A DNA stretch of 64,000 bases from Delphinapterus leucas (GCF_002288925.2 NW_022098036.1:42517148-42581147), one strand, 5' to 3'; shown: positions 47,480 through 59,318, numbered from the stretch's first letter. Notes: generated by a model not told the origin, from the sequence alone. Numbers and translations are program-made.

Positions 47480-48110
47480 ATCTAATGAGGGGCTTCGCTA
47501 TGGCAGACACACTGCTAGATATCAGAGATGAAAAAATAGACTCATGGCACCAGCCTTCAAGAGCCTGTAAAGATCTAGTGAAGGAGGAGCAGATACATAA
47601 ACAGTGCAGTGTAAATCCCGTTATAGAGTTATCTAGAGGATGGTCTAGGAACATAGTAGAAGAATGATTCTTCGGGCAAAATCAGAGAAAATATTCAAGA
47701 GAAAGAAGAACAGGAAATTACCATAAGACACGTTGGGAGAAATGCTGCTAAAGTCAATAGGAAGAACACACGTAAAGACATAAACATGGGAAAGAGTGTG
47801 CAGAATTTGTGGAATGGTAAGTAGTTCAGTGGAGTAGGAAGTGAGGGGACTATAAGGAAAGATGGGCTGCAAAGAAGGCAGAGACTAGATCACAGTAAGT
47901 TTTCTATTTCTGGATTTGGAACTGTATCCCAAAGATATTAGGGACCTTTAAAGCACCCTTGAGCAGCCAAAGGGCATAGTCATGTTGCAGCTTTGTAAAA
48001 AGCACTCTGATTTACAATTGAAAGGATCTGGGGATTAGAGGCAGTGAATTTATTTTCAGGGGACTAAGAGGCAGTGGCAATGGGGTGACAGAGGAGAGGA
48101 TAAATCAGAA
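47480..48110 (+). repeat. Probable ancient interspersed repeat, family not named
   Basis: Order of pieces: GCTATGGCAGACACACTGCTAG, CCAGCCTTCAAGAGCCTGTA, then TGGAATGGTAAGTAGTTCAG, GGGACCTTTAAAGCACCC and TTGTAAAAAGCACTCTGATTT. It follows a long, common mammalian repeat that I cannot name. Open frames at 47377-47667 and 47645-47872 lie in it. Confidence 0.4.
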
Positions 48111-48589
48111 AATAATATTTAGATTATGAAATCTACAGGACTCAGACTTACTCTGATTTCTCTACTGGTTGAGTTTACCATATAATGTTTGATCTTGTCT
48201 TTGTTTGCTGTATCAGCATAGACCTCCCCAGGTCCAGTTAATATAGGGAAATGGGAGGTGGCATGGGGAAAATAGACTTTGTGCTTATTTAGACATTCTA
48301 CAAGTTTGTCCAAATTGAAGAAGAAATGCAGAATTTATAACTGGTGCTACATTTTAACTGTACATGAGAAAGGACCCTCAACATTTATATTTTTCCAGTT
48401 ATTTTGTAGCAAATTAAGGACGAAACCATCATGATCTTCTCTAAATCATCGTTCATTTTGATAGTTTTGAAGTTCTGTTAAGCATTTTCAACGTTTATTC
48501 TCACCTTACCTTAACAGGAAGCTCTATACATGGGCTGAAAAGAGTCAGTCCTAATAAAGTAATAAAGTAAGAAACTGAATGGTCATCAG
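48111..48589. other. Unique DNA, nothing recognised
   Basis: No gene or nameable repeat visible. Confidence 0.45.
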
Positions 48590-49030
48590 TGTTAGTTAGG
48601 ATAGGGGTTCACCTGCTGTAACCAACAGCGGCAGTGACAATGATTTTCACAATCCAGGCATAAGCAGTCCAGTACTGATTTAGAGACTTGACACTATCGG
48701 GGACATACAGTCCTCTCACTTTATGTTTCCAGCCATAGTGTGTTCCTTGGTCATCATAATCCCAGATAGTTCACTATTTCCTCCTCATTCCAGCCAGTGT
48801 GACAAATTACAGGATGACGCCTTCTTCTTTTGAAGGACACACATCATTTCCACATCCATCCAAAATATCCCATGGCTAGAACTTGATCACATGATCACAC
48901 CAAGATGCAAGAGACCATGGGAAAAGTGGTCTCTCTTTTCTGGGGGCACCTGAGCCCAGCTAAAAATTATATAACTTTAGATTAGGGAGAATGGATATTG
49001 GGGGACAAATGGCAGTTTCTGACATAGTAC
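48590..49030 (-). repeat. Probable ancient repeat, family not named
   Basis: Pieces GGTTCACCTGCTGTAACCAAC, CAGGATGACGCCTTCTTC, AGGACACACATCATTTCC, CATGGCTAGAACTTGATCACATG and ATGGATATTGGGGGACAAATG follow the order of an old mammalian LTR-like repeat. Class and strand are uncertain. Confidence 0.35.
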
Positions 49031-49640
49031 CCCCATGACATTTTGGAGTTGCTCCTTCTAGATGGGCTATGCCACATCATGCCTCCACCTCTTTTGAACT
49101 GGCTTTCAAGAGCAACCAATCCTTTTACAGACATGACTATTTACGATCCCACTGATTTCACTTATTCAGCAATCATTTAGCGAACACCTACCTGTGACAA
49201 GTTATGCCATAGGAGCTGGAGATTGAAAATCAAACAAAGCTCTGTCTTTTCTTCATATTGTTCACAGCTTGACGATGGTGACCTAGAGAGTAAGTGGGGA
49301 ATTGCCATAGACCATGTTAAGAGCCATACTGTATGGTAGGCGCTCTCCTCAGGGCATTCACATCCCTCAAGGTCACAGAATAATTTGCTAAGACGCTGAT
49401 TTCTGTGTTCTCACCTCCACAGGAGGATAATGTTCCCTTCTTCTTCCTTGCCTTTTGGGATTAAAAGATGGAGCCATGGTGGTCCGAGTTCTGGTGTCTT
49501 GCATCAGGCTGTTGTAAAAGGTCCTTTCCCTTCAGGCAGAAAACAGAAGAGTTTGGCACTTTGCTCTGAGGCTTTTGTTTGTGTTTCTAAGCAGATTGCC
49601 TAAAACTGAGTCCTGCCTTCCCTGTGGGGTCAGGGATGTA
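49031..49640. other. Mostly unique DNA, nothing recognised
   Basis: 49150-49260 (TTCAGCAATCATTTAGCGAAC; GGAGCTGGAGATTGAAAATC) resembles the start of the ancient repeat at 47480. The rest shows no gene or repeat. Confidence 0.4.
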
Positions 49641-49654
49641 CTGGACTTATTCTT

Positions 49655-49847
49655 TTTTGTGTGTGTGGTACGCGGGCCTCTCACTGTCTCCCGTTGCGGA
49701 GCACAGGCTCCGGACACGCAGGCTCAGCGGCCATGGCTCACGGGCCCAGCCGCTCCGCGGCATGTGGGATCTTCCCGGACCGGGGCACGAACCCGTGTCC
49801 CCTGCATCGGCAGGTGGACTCTCAACCACTGCGCCACCAGGGAAGCC
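49655..49847 (-). mobile_element. CHR-2-type SINE, short form, with a small internal deletion
   Basis: Minus-strand short CHR copy flanked by CTGGACTT(A/C)TTCTT (49641-49654 and 49848-49861). It lacks about 9 bases (the TTGTGGCCT part near 49687) present in the other short copies, and its tail is a short T run followed by GTGTGTGTGG. CpGs are well kept, so it looks young. Confidence 0.96.
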
Positions 49848-50029
49848 CTGGACTTCTTCTTAAAGTAGAAGGGCTGACCCCTGAGAAAGAAAGCGAGCTT
49901 CATGCAGAACTGTTGGAAAGACGAGTCTAGAGGGCAGAGAGCCAGTGGGGTGGCAGGGAGCCGTGTCCCTCTTTGATGCCGTCGCCTCAGGGAGCCCTTA
50001 TTAGAATCTGCAGGGCCTTCTCTTCTCAG

Positions 50030-50475
50030 TCCCTTTGAACTCTGACTTCATCTCTATCACTTTCTCCTTCCGTTTCATTCCTCTGGCCTCCCAAGTGTTT
50101 TGCCAGCCAGGCTTGCTCCCTCCTTGAGGCCTTCATGCTCCGTGTCCCTTCTGCGTGGGCTGCTCTTCCCCGAGTCACGTGGCTAACCTCTTGACTTCCT
50201 TCCGGTCTTAACTCACCTTCTCTGTGAGGCCTTCCCTGGCTATTTCAAATATGTCAGCCCTTCACCCTGATTCTATATCCATTTTCCTGCTTCACTATGT
50301 CTCCCTAGCGCTGATTCTTCTCAATTTCTACTGGGAACAGAGGGAAATAGACAATAAGGACAAGTTAGTTCCAGGGGAGCAGCGATTGTCATCTGTTTTA
50401 TTCAATACTCTATCTCTAGGATGGCTCCTGGCACATAGTAGGTGCTCCATAAATATTCGTTAAATGAATGAATAA
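50030..50475 (+). mobile_element. L2 LINE 3' end
   Basis: Clear L2 3' end: TTGAGGCCTTCATGCTCCGTG, CTGTGAGGCCTTCCCTGGC, CCATTTTCCTGCTTCACTATG, CTCCTGGCACATAGTAGGTGC, and the terminal AAATATTCGTTAAATGAATGAAT. A short unrelated stretch near 50325-50370 is inserted or diverged. Confidence 0.85.
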
Positions 50476-51517
50476 TGGTAAAATCCCTTAGGTCCCAGCT
50501 AGACAAACAGAAAGTAGAATCTCCTTCATTTAAACTGACCATATGATTTGGAAAATTGGAATCTTAGTAGAAATTCTTGACTTGAGAATAGAAGCCTTCC
50601 CTATGCTTTCCTGCTAGTATAGGGAATCTTGCACCTGAGTAACAAAGGGCATAAAATCACCTAATTTTTGATTTTTTAAACATGAAGGAGATGTGGCATT
50701 TCTTGCACCGCAGTGTCTTGAGCAAAATCTAACCAGTTCACCTTGAATGGGCACAGAGGCCGGTCTCACCTCATCCTGCTAGTTCATGCTGGTGCTAGTA
50801 TGCCTGGCAGTTTGGCTTGAAAATGGCATTAAGAACTTGATATGGTGCTGATGGGAAGTGAGCAATGGCAAGTGCCTGAGACTAGCACAAGGAGCAAAGG
50901 GTTAATGTTTTAATACCAGCCGTGACTTAGTTGATAGGATACTGCAAATGAGTACTGCATGTGCATGTTCGTGTGTCCATATGTATTTAAGAAACATACA
51001 TTGTGTTATGTGCACAATGGCCAGTGAATTCGATGCCTCCATTATTGATGTTATTGGCTGTGTCAGCACTTCTTCCGTTCCTTTCTGTCTTGAGGTGTGT
51101 GGAAGCTTCTTCTGTGCCATTGGCTTACTTTGATAAAGGAAAGGTCTTATTGAAGTAAAGGTTTTATTGAAAATAAGACCTCTTCTCTCTGCTTTTGACT
51201 GCTCCATTCTATATAATCAGTTTTCCTCCTTTGCTCAGCGCTCTCTATGGTCACATCATATTACAAATTGTTATAGAATGAAAGTTGTTGCCTTCTATTT
51301 TATTCCCTACCTATTTACTAGAGAACTCAGGAGAAATAAAAGGAATTGGCCCAGGTTAAGATGACAAAAATCATTATCCTTTGTTTAAAAGAAGCAAAGT
51401 TTACATTAATAGACTAATTCAAATTTATTTAATTTTCCACAGAATTAAAAATAAAATAACAGCTTACAGAAAAATACATGAAATAGAATATGAAAATTCT
51501 CAACAAGATAAGAGGTT
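50476..51517. other. Unique DNA, nothing recognised
   Basis: No repeat family or exon that I can support. Open frames at 50902-51207 (minus) and 50948-51133 (plus) have no domain. Confidence 0.5.
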
Positions 51518-51735
51518 AGGAACCACCATTTATTGACTATGTATAGGGTACCTTCTAGAAATTCAGTAATTGAGTGGAGAAATTGATATTACTCATCCCA
51601 TTTTACAGGGAAAGAAACCAAGCCTCAGGGATGTTAGTAAATGCCAAGGACATATTGCTAGGGAGTGGTAGAGGCTGGATGTGTATTTAGATTCCAAATA
51701 AACTTTCTACTCTGCTATGCTGGTTTCCAACTGTC
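51518..51735 (-). mobile_element. MIR SINE
   Basis: Reverse MIR: CATTTATTGACTATGTATAG, TACTCATCCCATTTTACAGG, GAAACCAAGCCTCAGGGATG, CATATTGCTAGGGAGTGGTAG and GGCTGGATGTGTATTTAG. Confidence 0.8.
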
Positions 51736-52004
51736 TTTAAATTCAGAATGTTCTTAAAATTTTAGCACTGTACATTCTAAACTGAAAGCTCTATATTTCA
51801 TTTCTAGGTAAGATCATCTTTTCCCTTTGCCAGAAATAATGCCTTTGATTGCTCTAGTGCTTGGTTTGTATGAATTGCTTTCCTTGTTTTCTCAATGCCA
51901 TGCAGGGATTTAAAGTTCCTTGCTGTTCAAAACAGAGATGAGTTACTTCATTTTTGAAATTCCTACAATGAGTGAGTCTCAAAAGCAAAAATCTGTTGTT
52001 AGGG
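51736..52004. other. Unique DNA, nothing recognised
   Basis: A short stretch between two MIRs; no gene or repeat visible. Confidence 0.45.
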
Positions 52005-52205
52005 GCTCAGGCTGTGAATCTGAATCACATCTGCTCTACTTACTGCATAATGGTGGCCACATCACTTAATGATGCTGTGCCTCAGTGTCTTTATCTGTAA
52101 AGTGGGGGGTAATAATATTATTAATATAAGGATTAAACTAGTTAATATGTGTTAATGCTATTAAAATGCTTTAGACTGAGCTTGACACATAAAAATCACC
52201 AGTAA
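52005..52205 (+). mobile_element. MIR SINE
   Basis: Forward MIR: GGCTCAGGCTGTGAATCTG, GTGGCCACATCACTTAATGATG, TGTGCCTCAGTGTCTTTATC, TGTAAAGTGGGGGGTAATAAT and GACTGAGCTTGACACATAAA. Confidence 0.85.
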
Positions 52206-52689
52206 AATATTTATATCTACCCAGACACAGCAATCATAAAGAGGCAATCATTTTCATTTTCTAGAGCACAGGATATTAATGTTTCATAAGAGTCCTTTCT
52301 TTCAATGTCTTCCTATTAACTAGCTCCTAAAATCAGGGCTTCTGAGGCATGGACTGGTGGGTTACACAAGCTGGGAATGATGCGTTTTCACTGAAGAGCA
52401 AGACATCTGAAAATAGGTCTATCTGCCTCTTTTATTTTTAAATCCATGCATTTATAACGAAAAAACAGAATTAATTAATAATCATTGGAGGATCCTACTA
52501 TATCCGCTCAATATTTTGAAAATTGGTCAATATGGCAACAGGTTAAAGGTGTACCTTGCATTACCTATGTGAACTATCCTACTAGGTAACCAAATAGTAG
52601 AAAAGGGAATATTTCTTTTCACAGAAGAATGAATGGATCTAGGCACTGGTCATCAACATCTCCTAAAATCAAAGAGAGACATAGACAGA
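52206..52689. other. Unique DNA, nothing recognised
   Basis: No gene visible. The L1 3' end that follows may begin within the last bases. Confidence 0.45.
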
Positions 52690-53172
52690 GAGATAGACAT
52701 TATGTGCTTCCATTTGGATGAACATACCATCTATAAAGTAGTCTTATCAAAAACTATAATTCACAAGAAGTAGAGATGGCAAAAGCATGTAAATCTACAC
52801 AGAAGGGGTACACTCAACAAAATCTAGAATGAGAAAAACCCTATAGGACAAATCCTTATTTCTTCAATAAATAAAGACATGCAAATATTGGATATTTGAT
52901 AATACTATGGAACTGTCAATTTTCTTAGGTGCAGTAATGATAAATGAGTGTGCTTAACAATGAAAACAAAAACAGTCTTCATCCTTTCTTTACAGATAGA
53001 AGGATCTGACTTCCAAGATTTCCTCCACAATAATGTGGGGGAAGTGTGTATGAGAATGGGGCATGACTGTTGTGAGAACTGAATGATGGACGTGTAGAGT
53101 AGCCAGGGTTTCATTATACAGTCTTTATTTTGTGTATATTTGAAGTCCTCCATAACTTAAAAAAAAGAAAAA
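52690..53172 (+). mobile_element. L1M 3' end with A tail
   Basis: Plus-strand L1M 3'UTR remnants: ATACTATGGAACTGTCAATTT, TTAGGTGCAGTAATGAT, then ATTTTGTGTATATTTGAAGTCC and CCATAACTTAAAAAAAAG. The first part (52690-52870) is less certain. Confidence 0.6.
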
Positions 53173-54299
53173 GAGGTTTTTAAAGTGGTCTTTTAAAACT
53201 TTAGGTTCAGGCCAGAAAGCATATATAACTTAAAAGATATGAAAGTATTCACTTGAGTATTATAGTCAGTTTGGGTGTGGTTGCAAACTCTAAATTGACT
53301 TGAAAATTAGGTAATGATAAGCTTCAAAACCAGAGGACATGGAGTCCATGGTCACCTTCTTTAGATTCTGAAGTTGTTGAAATAACCACATGAAATGGCC
53401 CTCCTCATTTCCTATCAACACTGCAGACCAGTAGGTATGACGGATATCGGTTGGTTATTTAAGAAACCTCAGCAAGGTGAGGCCATTATTTTAGAAGGAC
53501 AATCCCCAAACTATATCTAAGACATATTTTTTCTTAATGAATTAAAAAACTTTAACTTGAAGATTTAGAAGTAATTGAAGAAATATTTAAGAAAATCAAC
53601 TGCACTGTATTGATGTTTTTGTATTTAGAAATCCGAGTCTGTTTCAACCTCAAGTATTACATCATTTAAGAGAACTGGACCTATGAGAATAACAGGTCAG
53701 TTTATAATTCCAACTGAGCATGTTAATTGCATAACAGATTCATACTTGTCATTTTTTGTTCTCATCTTACCGAATCTACTCAGTTTGGACATTTAAGAAA
53801 CCTTGAGGTTCACCATGGTATGAGTTTAATTTATAAGGGTTACCATACTAAAATGCATAGGAAAGATTGTCAATCAGATGGTTGAGAGACTTAAATAGGA
53901 AATATTCAATTGATAAATCCAGTTTAAAACATTTGAAATATTTTTTAAAGTTTTGTAAACGGGACCAAATATTAATGAAAGTCTCCCTTATAAAATTGTT
54001 GCTAAATTTATTACACTTAAGAATCGAATAAGATTTATAGCTGGAAATCAAAAGCCTAAGAAAAACTAGATTTTTAAATTTATAACTTCAATCTGTCATG
54101 TATTAATTTTGAAAACAAAGTAACCTTTCATTAGTGGTTACATTGTTTAAGAAGTTAAAGTGGGTTTTTCTGTGCACCTAATTCCCACCCTCCCACCCCC
54201 AGGACTTAAAAAAAAAACAAAAACAAACCTCAGATTTTTAAAAAATGAATTGTTCATTACAGTTCTAAAAAAAAAAAAGTTTAATACAATGAACAGAAG
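53173..54299. other. Unique AT-rich DNA, nothing recognised
   Basis: No repeat family or exon visible. A-rich runs at about 54209-54230 and 54267-54279 lie just before the CpG-rich segment. Confidence 0.5.
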
Positions 54300-54830
54300 T
54301 GAATTTTGGGAGCCCTGATAGGAGCGACACACTCCTGAAATGTCACTTTCCGAGGCTGTCAGATGAGGCAAAGGCAGGGGCGGGAGGGCGGGGAGGGCCC
54401 GCATTAACATATTTCCTAGACGCTCCATCTTCTTGGTCCGGCGTAATGGATGCCTCCCAGCTCCCTGCGGACAAGAGAGCCCATCAGGCCAGAAGCAGAT
54501 TAAAGCTTACACACTTCAAATTGGCGGCTTGCCGCAGCTTGCCAGAAGGCTAGAGTTCAGCGCAGCTTTAACAGAGAAGTCTCTAAGCCTCCTTCTCCCC
54601 ATCTCCCTTTCGTCTTGCTGTAAAAGGAAATCGCACCCTCTGCAACCCTCGGGCCGCCCCCTGTCGGTCCGATTGTCCCGGGGTGGGGGCGGCGGCGCGG
54701 GGTGGCGGGTCCCGGGCTCCGGGAAGGGCCGGGCCTGGGGCGGGAGTCGGGTGTGGAGGCTTCCGCGCCTGGGCGAGCAGCCCTCCTCCCCACCCAAGAC
54801 GATTGCGCTGCGCACAGTGAACTGTCAGCC
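54300..54830. promoter_or_regulatory. CpG-island-like segment, candidate promoter
   Basis: Unlike its AT-rich surroundings, this stretch is GC-rich with many CpGs and is not a repeat I recognise. It carries Sp1-type GC boxes at 54377-54384, 54386-54393 and 54737-54744, a GGGGGCGGCGGCGCG tract at 54685-54699, and an inverted CCAAT (ATTGG, 54520-54524) next to a GGCGG. CpG islands outside young repeats usually mark promoters. The direction is not certain. A donor-like site at 54899/54900 favours plus-strand transcription. Confidence 0.6.
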
Positions 54831-54899
54831 ACGACTGATTTATAAGACCGATTTACCTTCTGGAGAGTGTAATTATGCTCATAGTTAAGAATTAATCAG
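54745..54899 (+). other. Candidate first exon ending at a strong splice donor
   Basis: ATCAG|GTGAGA at 54895-54905 is a very good match to the splice-donor consensus, and it lies just downstream of the CpG island. The exon start is not defined; I give the stretch after the last GC box. The open frames that cross it (54299-54553 and 54433-54888) have no known domain, so a non-coding or 5'UTR exon is more likely than a coding one. The gene is not recognised. Confidence 0.3.
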
Positions 54900-54905
54900 G
54901 TGAGA

Positions 54906-56629
54906 GAATTATGGAATAGTCATTCTCCGGACTTTGAAGGACAAACTAAGTGGAGACCCACCAATGCGGCTGCAGAGCCTGCCCGGCGGGAGTCCTTTGC
55001 CTCCGTTTCTGGGCTAGCTGTCTTCTTTGTAAAAACACAAAACGAAAAATCTAGCTGAGTTTCTTCAGAAAGATGATTCCAAGTCACCCAGCTGAAAAGG
55101 TGGAGAGAAGATTTTGTGAAAAGAAGAATTCACAGAGACTGGATTATCTCTGAATAAGGGTTTGGCTGTTTCCTATTAGAATTATTAGCTTAATTATTTT
55201 AGCTTACTCTGGAACAGGCAGAATTTCAGAAATATTTTCTTTCTTGTTTTTACTAATATGTATTCCCTTCACCTCAGTTATGTGGCTTGGAGGCTTTCAC
55301 ATTCAGGGTTGTGTTCCTTTTAAATGAGGAGGGATTTTTCTTTGTTTTGTTTTGTTTTCTCTCTCCTTTTCTTTGTGGGCAGGGGGTTTTCAGTTAATTT
55401 AGCTTGTTTCTCAAAGTGTCTCTCATGTGCCTCTCCACACATCCCTTTCAAAATTGGCATTTCTTTGGGGACATGGTAGACTACTTCGGATTATCTCTGA
55501 GGAGAATCTCTAAGAGTCCCATGACAGTTACCTTGCAGTCCAATCACATATCCCCTTACTATTAAATTTTGCAGAAAAGTGGCTGCGGTTGAAGCAAAGA
55601 TGGTACAGATTGAATGAGATTACTACAGTATCTGAAAGCATCCTACCATTTCTATCGTGAGATAACCATAATTCTAACACCATGTGTCATAACTGGAAGA
55701 GGGAGGGGCCTGTGCAGTTCATAACCCCAATGGCCTATTTTTTAGCCATTCAAGTACATACATGTGGCTGAGAATAAGGTTTGAAACAGTCTTTGTTATG
55801 CTATCTTCTGTCACCCCCTTGGTCCTCCAACCTATTTCACTTACTGGTTGGAAGCCCCCATTCTCTGATCTGGAAATTGCCCTCTACCTCAGGGCTATGG
55901 GGATTCTCCTTTGTACCAACCATTTCTTCTCCTGTTTCCTCATGGACTGGGGGTCTTTGTTCATTTTTTCTTGGGCTAGTTGTTGGTCCTTAAGCTCCTG
56001 CTAGCTACAGCAGAAGTTAGATCCTGGGAGTAGAGGAGAAGGGGAAATGAGACAAACCCTGGTGGTGCCCCTTAGGATGTGGCATTTAGATATTCAGACT
56101 TTTCAAGAACCAAATTAACAAACCTGTCGGTTTCTCATCTGCTTTATTATGTTAAAGGTGAATTTTTAGGAGGAGAAACTCTTTCCAACCTATAGATGGG
56201 ATGAAAAACAGATCAGATCTACAGGTAGTGAAATTTACATAATGGTACTCCATTGGGGCCACACTGGTCTTTTTTTTTCTCAGAAGGAAAGGTAGAAAAC
56301 CCATTACCTCTGCCTGCTTTTTATTCAGCTGTGGAACTCAGCTGTCTTCTCTGCATCTTGGCAAGTGCCAAACTTCCCCCACTCTTCATCCAACCACAAG
56401 TCCTACAGAGATCTCAGGGCTAGAGGGAGGTGAAAAGAAGATGTTTTTCACAGAGAGGCTAGGTACCAAAAATATGTCAGTAATTCTTATTTAAGCAGAA
56501 CTATGAACAATTACTTCTGTCTCATCACTCTTGCCCATCCAGATTACTTATTCCAACAATCAGTCTGTAACTGATTTTTTCATTTTATGACTGTTGCTCT
56601 TTTCTATGCATTCTTAATTAATTGGCCTG
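54906..56629. other. Unique DNA, possibly regulatory
   Basis: No repeat or gene recognised. The first kilobase after the CpG island is free of visible repeats and has ATTA-type motifs (GAATTATTAGCTTAATTATTT, about 55179-55199). The rest shows nothing. Confidence 0.45.
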
Positions 56630-56800
56630 GTGGGAGAGTGGGAACAGCCCTTGACTGGAAGCCAGGAGACAGGTTCCAGTTTTGGCCCTGCTCCCCCAAC
56701 AGCTGGCTGGCCTCAGGCATGTCGTTTACCTTTTGGACTTTGATTTCTGTGGATGTGTAGTGAAGGAACTGGACTGGATCCGTCTTTCCATAGAATGTGA
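56630..56800 (+). mobile_element. MIR-like SINE fragment
   Basis: MIR order: GTGGGAGAGTGGGAACAGCC, AGCCAGGAGACAGGTTCCAG, CAACAGCTGGCTGGCCTCAG, GGCATGTCGTTTACC and TTTTGGACTTTGATTTCTGT. Confidence 0.6.
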
Positions 56801-57394
56801 TACTAATGAGAAAGCAGGCTTGGAAAACACTGCATAGTCTCATTCTCTCTTCTTAGCAACCCACTATGCACATGGACATCCAGTTAAAGAGGAATCTTTT
56901 ACATTTGGTTTAGCCAAGAGTTTCCTCATCTGATGTGACCAGAGAATACGCTAACTTGTTTTCTTTTTTCCTTCCTTCCTTGTTTCTTTCTTTTTATATG
57001 TGGTTTGTTAACATTATGCAGCACCAGCATTCTAAGGAACTCACTGTGGGAAATGCAGGACTAAATGAACCTTCTGTAGGTTGCTTTGTTTGTTTTTCCT
57101 CTATGTATGGAACCTAGACCTACTCAAATGTTACAATACAGGAACCAATATATATTGTTTTAATTATTATATAATTATACTGCTTACAGGATTCCTCAGC
57201 ACTAATGAACAATGGACTAAAACAAACAACATAAAATGTGTTTTTAGCTCAAGAGAGCATCATCATATTTGTTTAGCATTCTTGGGAAGTGAGGTGATAG
57301 GTAGTTTAAAAAGTCTGTGTAACTAGAATTTACTACTAGATTCCAATAATATTGTATTTCTGCTATTCATTTATTCACTCATTCAAAGTAACAC
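56801..57394. other. Unique DNA, nothing recognised
   Basis: No gene or nameable repeat visible; a C/T-rich patch lies at about 56962-56995. Confidence 0.45.
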
Positions 57395-57690
57395 AGAAGT
57401 TCTTAACGTTCTGTTATGCCTGAGCCCCACTGACTGTCTGAGGAATCTTTCTCAAAGCAGTGTTTTTTAATGAATCAACCAAAAAATATATGATTGCAAA
57501 AGACGCTGATTAAAATACATTTATCAAAATATTTTAAAAATTTTGTGATATGTATGTGCTTATTTATTAATGCATCAAATGACAAGATCTAGCAGCAGAC
57601 CTAATAATGGCAATAATTTTAAAATAATGATGGCATACATTTCTGTAACAATTGTAATGTGACAAAAGCAATAGATATATAAAGAAAAAG
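57395..57690. mobile_element. hAT-Charlie-like DNA transposon fragment, tentative
   Basis: Pieces AGAAGTTCTTAACGTTCTG, ATATGATTGCAAAAGACGC, TTATTAATGCATCAAATGACAAG, ATCTAGCAGCAGACCTAATAA and TGTAACAATTGTAATGTGAC follow a common old DNA-transposon-derived repeat. Name and strand are uncertain. Confidence 0.45.
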
Positions 57691-57699
57691 AATTTATAA

Positions 57700-57970
57700 T
57701 AGCATGGTATCTTTTGCAGATTATGCTTTCCAAAGATAGCCACAACAATGTGAGTGAAGATGCCTTCAGAGGATGCCAGCTCCCAGCCATGGCGTCATCC
57801 CCAGCCTTGGAATCTTCCTGAGATCACACATATCATGAAGCAAAGAAATGTCACCTTCATTATCTTCTGTCCAAATTCCTGACCCACTGAATAAATGAGC
57901 ATAATAAAATGGTTGCTTTATGTCCCTAACTTTTAGTCTTTGTTATGTAGCAATAATAACCATAAAAGTA
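57700..57970 (+). mobile_element. ERV-derived LTR-like fragment
   Basis: Order: CTTTCCAAAGATAGCCACAAC, ATGCCTTCAGAGGATGCCAG, AATTCCTGACCCACTGAATAA, TGAGCATAATAAAATGGTTG (with an AATAAA signal at 57903-57908) and TTTGTTATGTAGCAATAATAA. It matches the 3' part of a common old mammalian LTR; family not named. Confidence 0.5.
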
Positions 57971-58814
57971 CCATCATAAGGTAAGTGTGAGTCCTAAGAA
58001 AAGTGCTCCTACCTGCAATTTTGGTGCCAAGACTGAAGGAGGAAGAGTGAGGAGAGCAGGTAGCTTTCTGGTTTGAGCAACTTGGTGGGTGGGTTACAAT
58101 TCAATGAGGTGAGGAGTAGAGGACTAAATAGACTTCTGAGGTAAAGAAGGGTGGAGATTATGAGCTTCATTGGGACACATTTTGAGTTTCTCATGCTTGT
58201 GACCATTCGAATGATTGAAATGTCAGTCAGAATCTCAGAAGGAAATCTTGGGTTAGGGCCAGCCAAAAAAAAAAGAATAGCTTAGTGTTAATGAGTAGCT
58301 TTCATGCATGCAAGTGATTTATGGGCAGAAAAGAAAGATTGAGAATTGCAGCCATAGGTTAAAATAGGTAAGACATGAAAACTCTGTTAGCTCTAACAAT
58401 TAAAATACTTATAAATAATCAACAATTCCTTCCCTTCTAAGACTACTCAGAATGGAGTTTAACGTTTTCAAGGTGACCCAAGGGCCACTTTTATGAATGT
58501 AATAAGAGTCAACCTTAGAGTAAATGATGCCTTCAGAGGCAGTTGTTATAGGGATGATGTAGTTTTCAAGGAACTCCCATTGTTCTATGGCTGACTACTT
58601 AGTGGTTTTCTGCCCCTCTCTCTCAGGGGCTATTGTGGTTTGTTGTCTCCCCACGCTATGATTTTTTTCCTCCTTGGTGGTTCTACTCTCTCCTCTCTTC
58701 AGGCACTCCTTCCAGCTATCTGTGGGTCTACTTCCACTGGGTGCATGACTCCCTCTTCCCCATCTGAGCTGTTGTTGTTTGCCTCAGTGCTTTCTCTATC
58801 TTCCCTGTAACTAG
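57971..58814. other. Unique DNA, nothing recognised
   Basis: No gene or nameable repeat visible. Confidence 0.5.
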
Positions 58815-59318
58815 TGTATTAGTTTCCTATGGCTGCTGTAACAAATTACAGCAAACTTAATGGCTCAAAGTAATTATTACCTTACAGTTCGAGAGGTGAG
58901 AAGTTTGAAATGGGTCTCCTGAGCTGAAAACAAGGTGTTCATAGGACTGAATGCTTTTATGGATGTTGGGGAGAATTTGTTCCTTATTCATTCCAGCTTC
59001 TAGAAACCACCCCACATTCCTAGGCTTCTTGTCCTCTGTGTGCATCTTCAAAGTCAGCAACATTGGGTCAAGTCCTTTTCATGTTACTGCCTCTCTGGTT
59101 CTACCCTTCCTGGCACCCTCTGTCACTTATGCTTTGTAGTTACATTGGGTCCACAAGGATAGTCCAGGACAGTCTCTGCATCCTGAGGTTAGTTGATTAG
59201 CAAACTTAAATCTATCCGCAATCTTAATTCCCCTTTGCCTAGAAACATAGCATATTCACAGGTTACGAGGATCAAGATGCAGATGTCTTCAGGGGGTCAT
59301 TATTCTGACTACCTTACC
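58815..59318 (-). mobile_element. ERVL-MaLR LTR (MLT1-like)
   Basis: Reverse-oriented MaLR LTR, the fullest solo copy here: TGTATTAGTTTCCTATGGCTG at its 3' LTR end, TGTAACAAATTACAGCAAAC, AACTTAATGGCTCAAAG, CTTCTTGTCCTCTGTGTGC, and GTCATTATTCTGACTACC at its 5' LTR end. No internal sequence is attached. Confidence 0.78.

Noticed and set aside
54433..54888. 151-codon open frame in the CpG island as a coding exon
   Set aside because: GC-rich DNA has few stops, there is no known domain, and several other frames overlap it. Promoter or 5'UTR is more likely.
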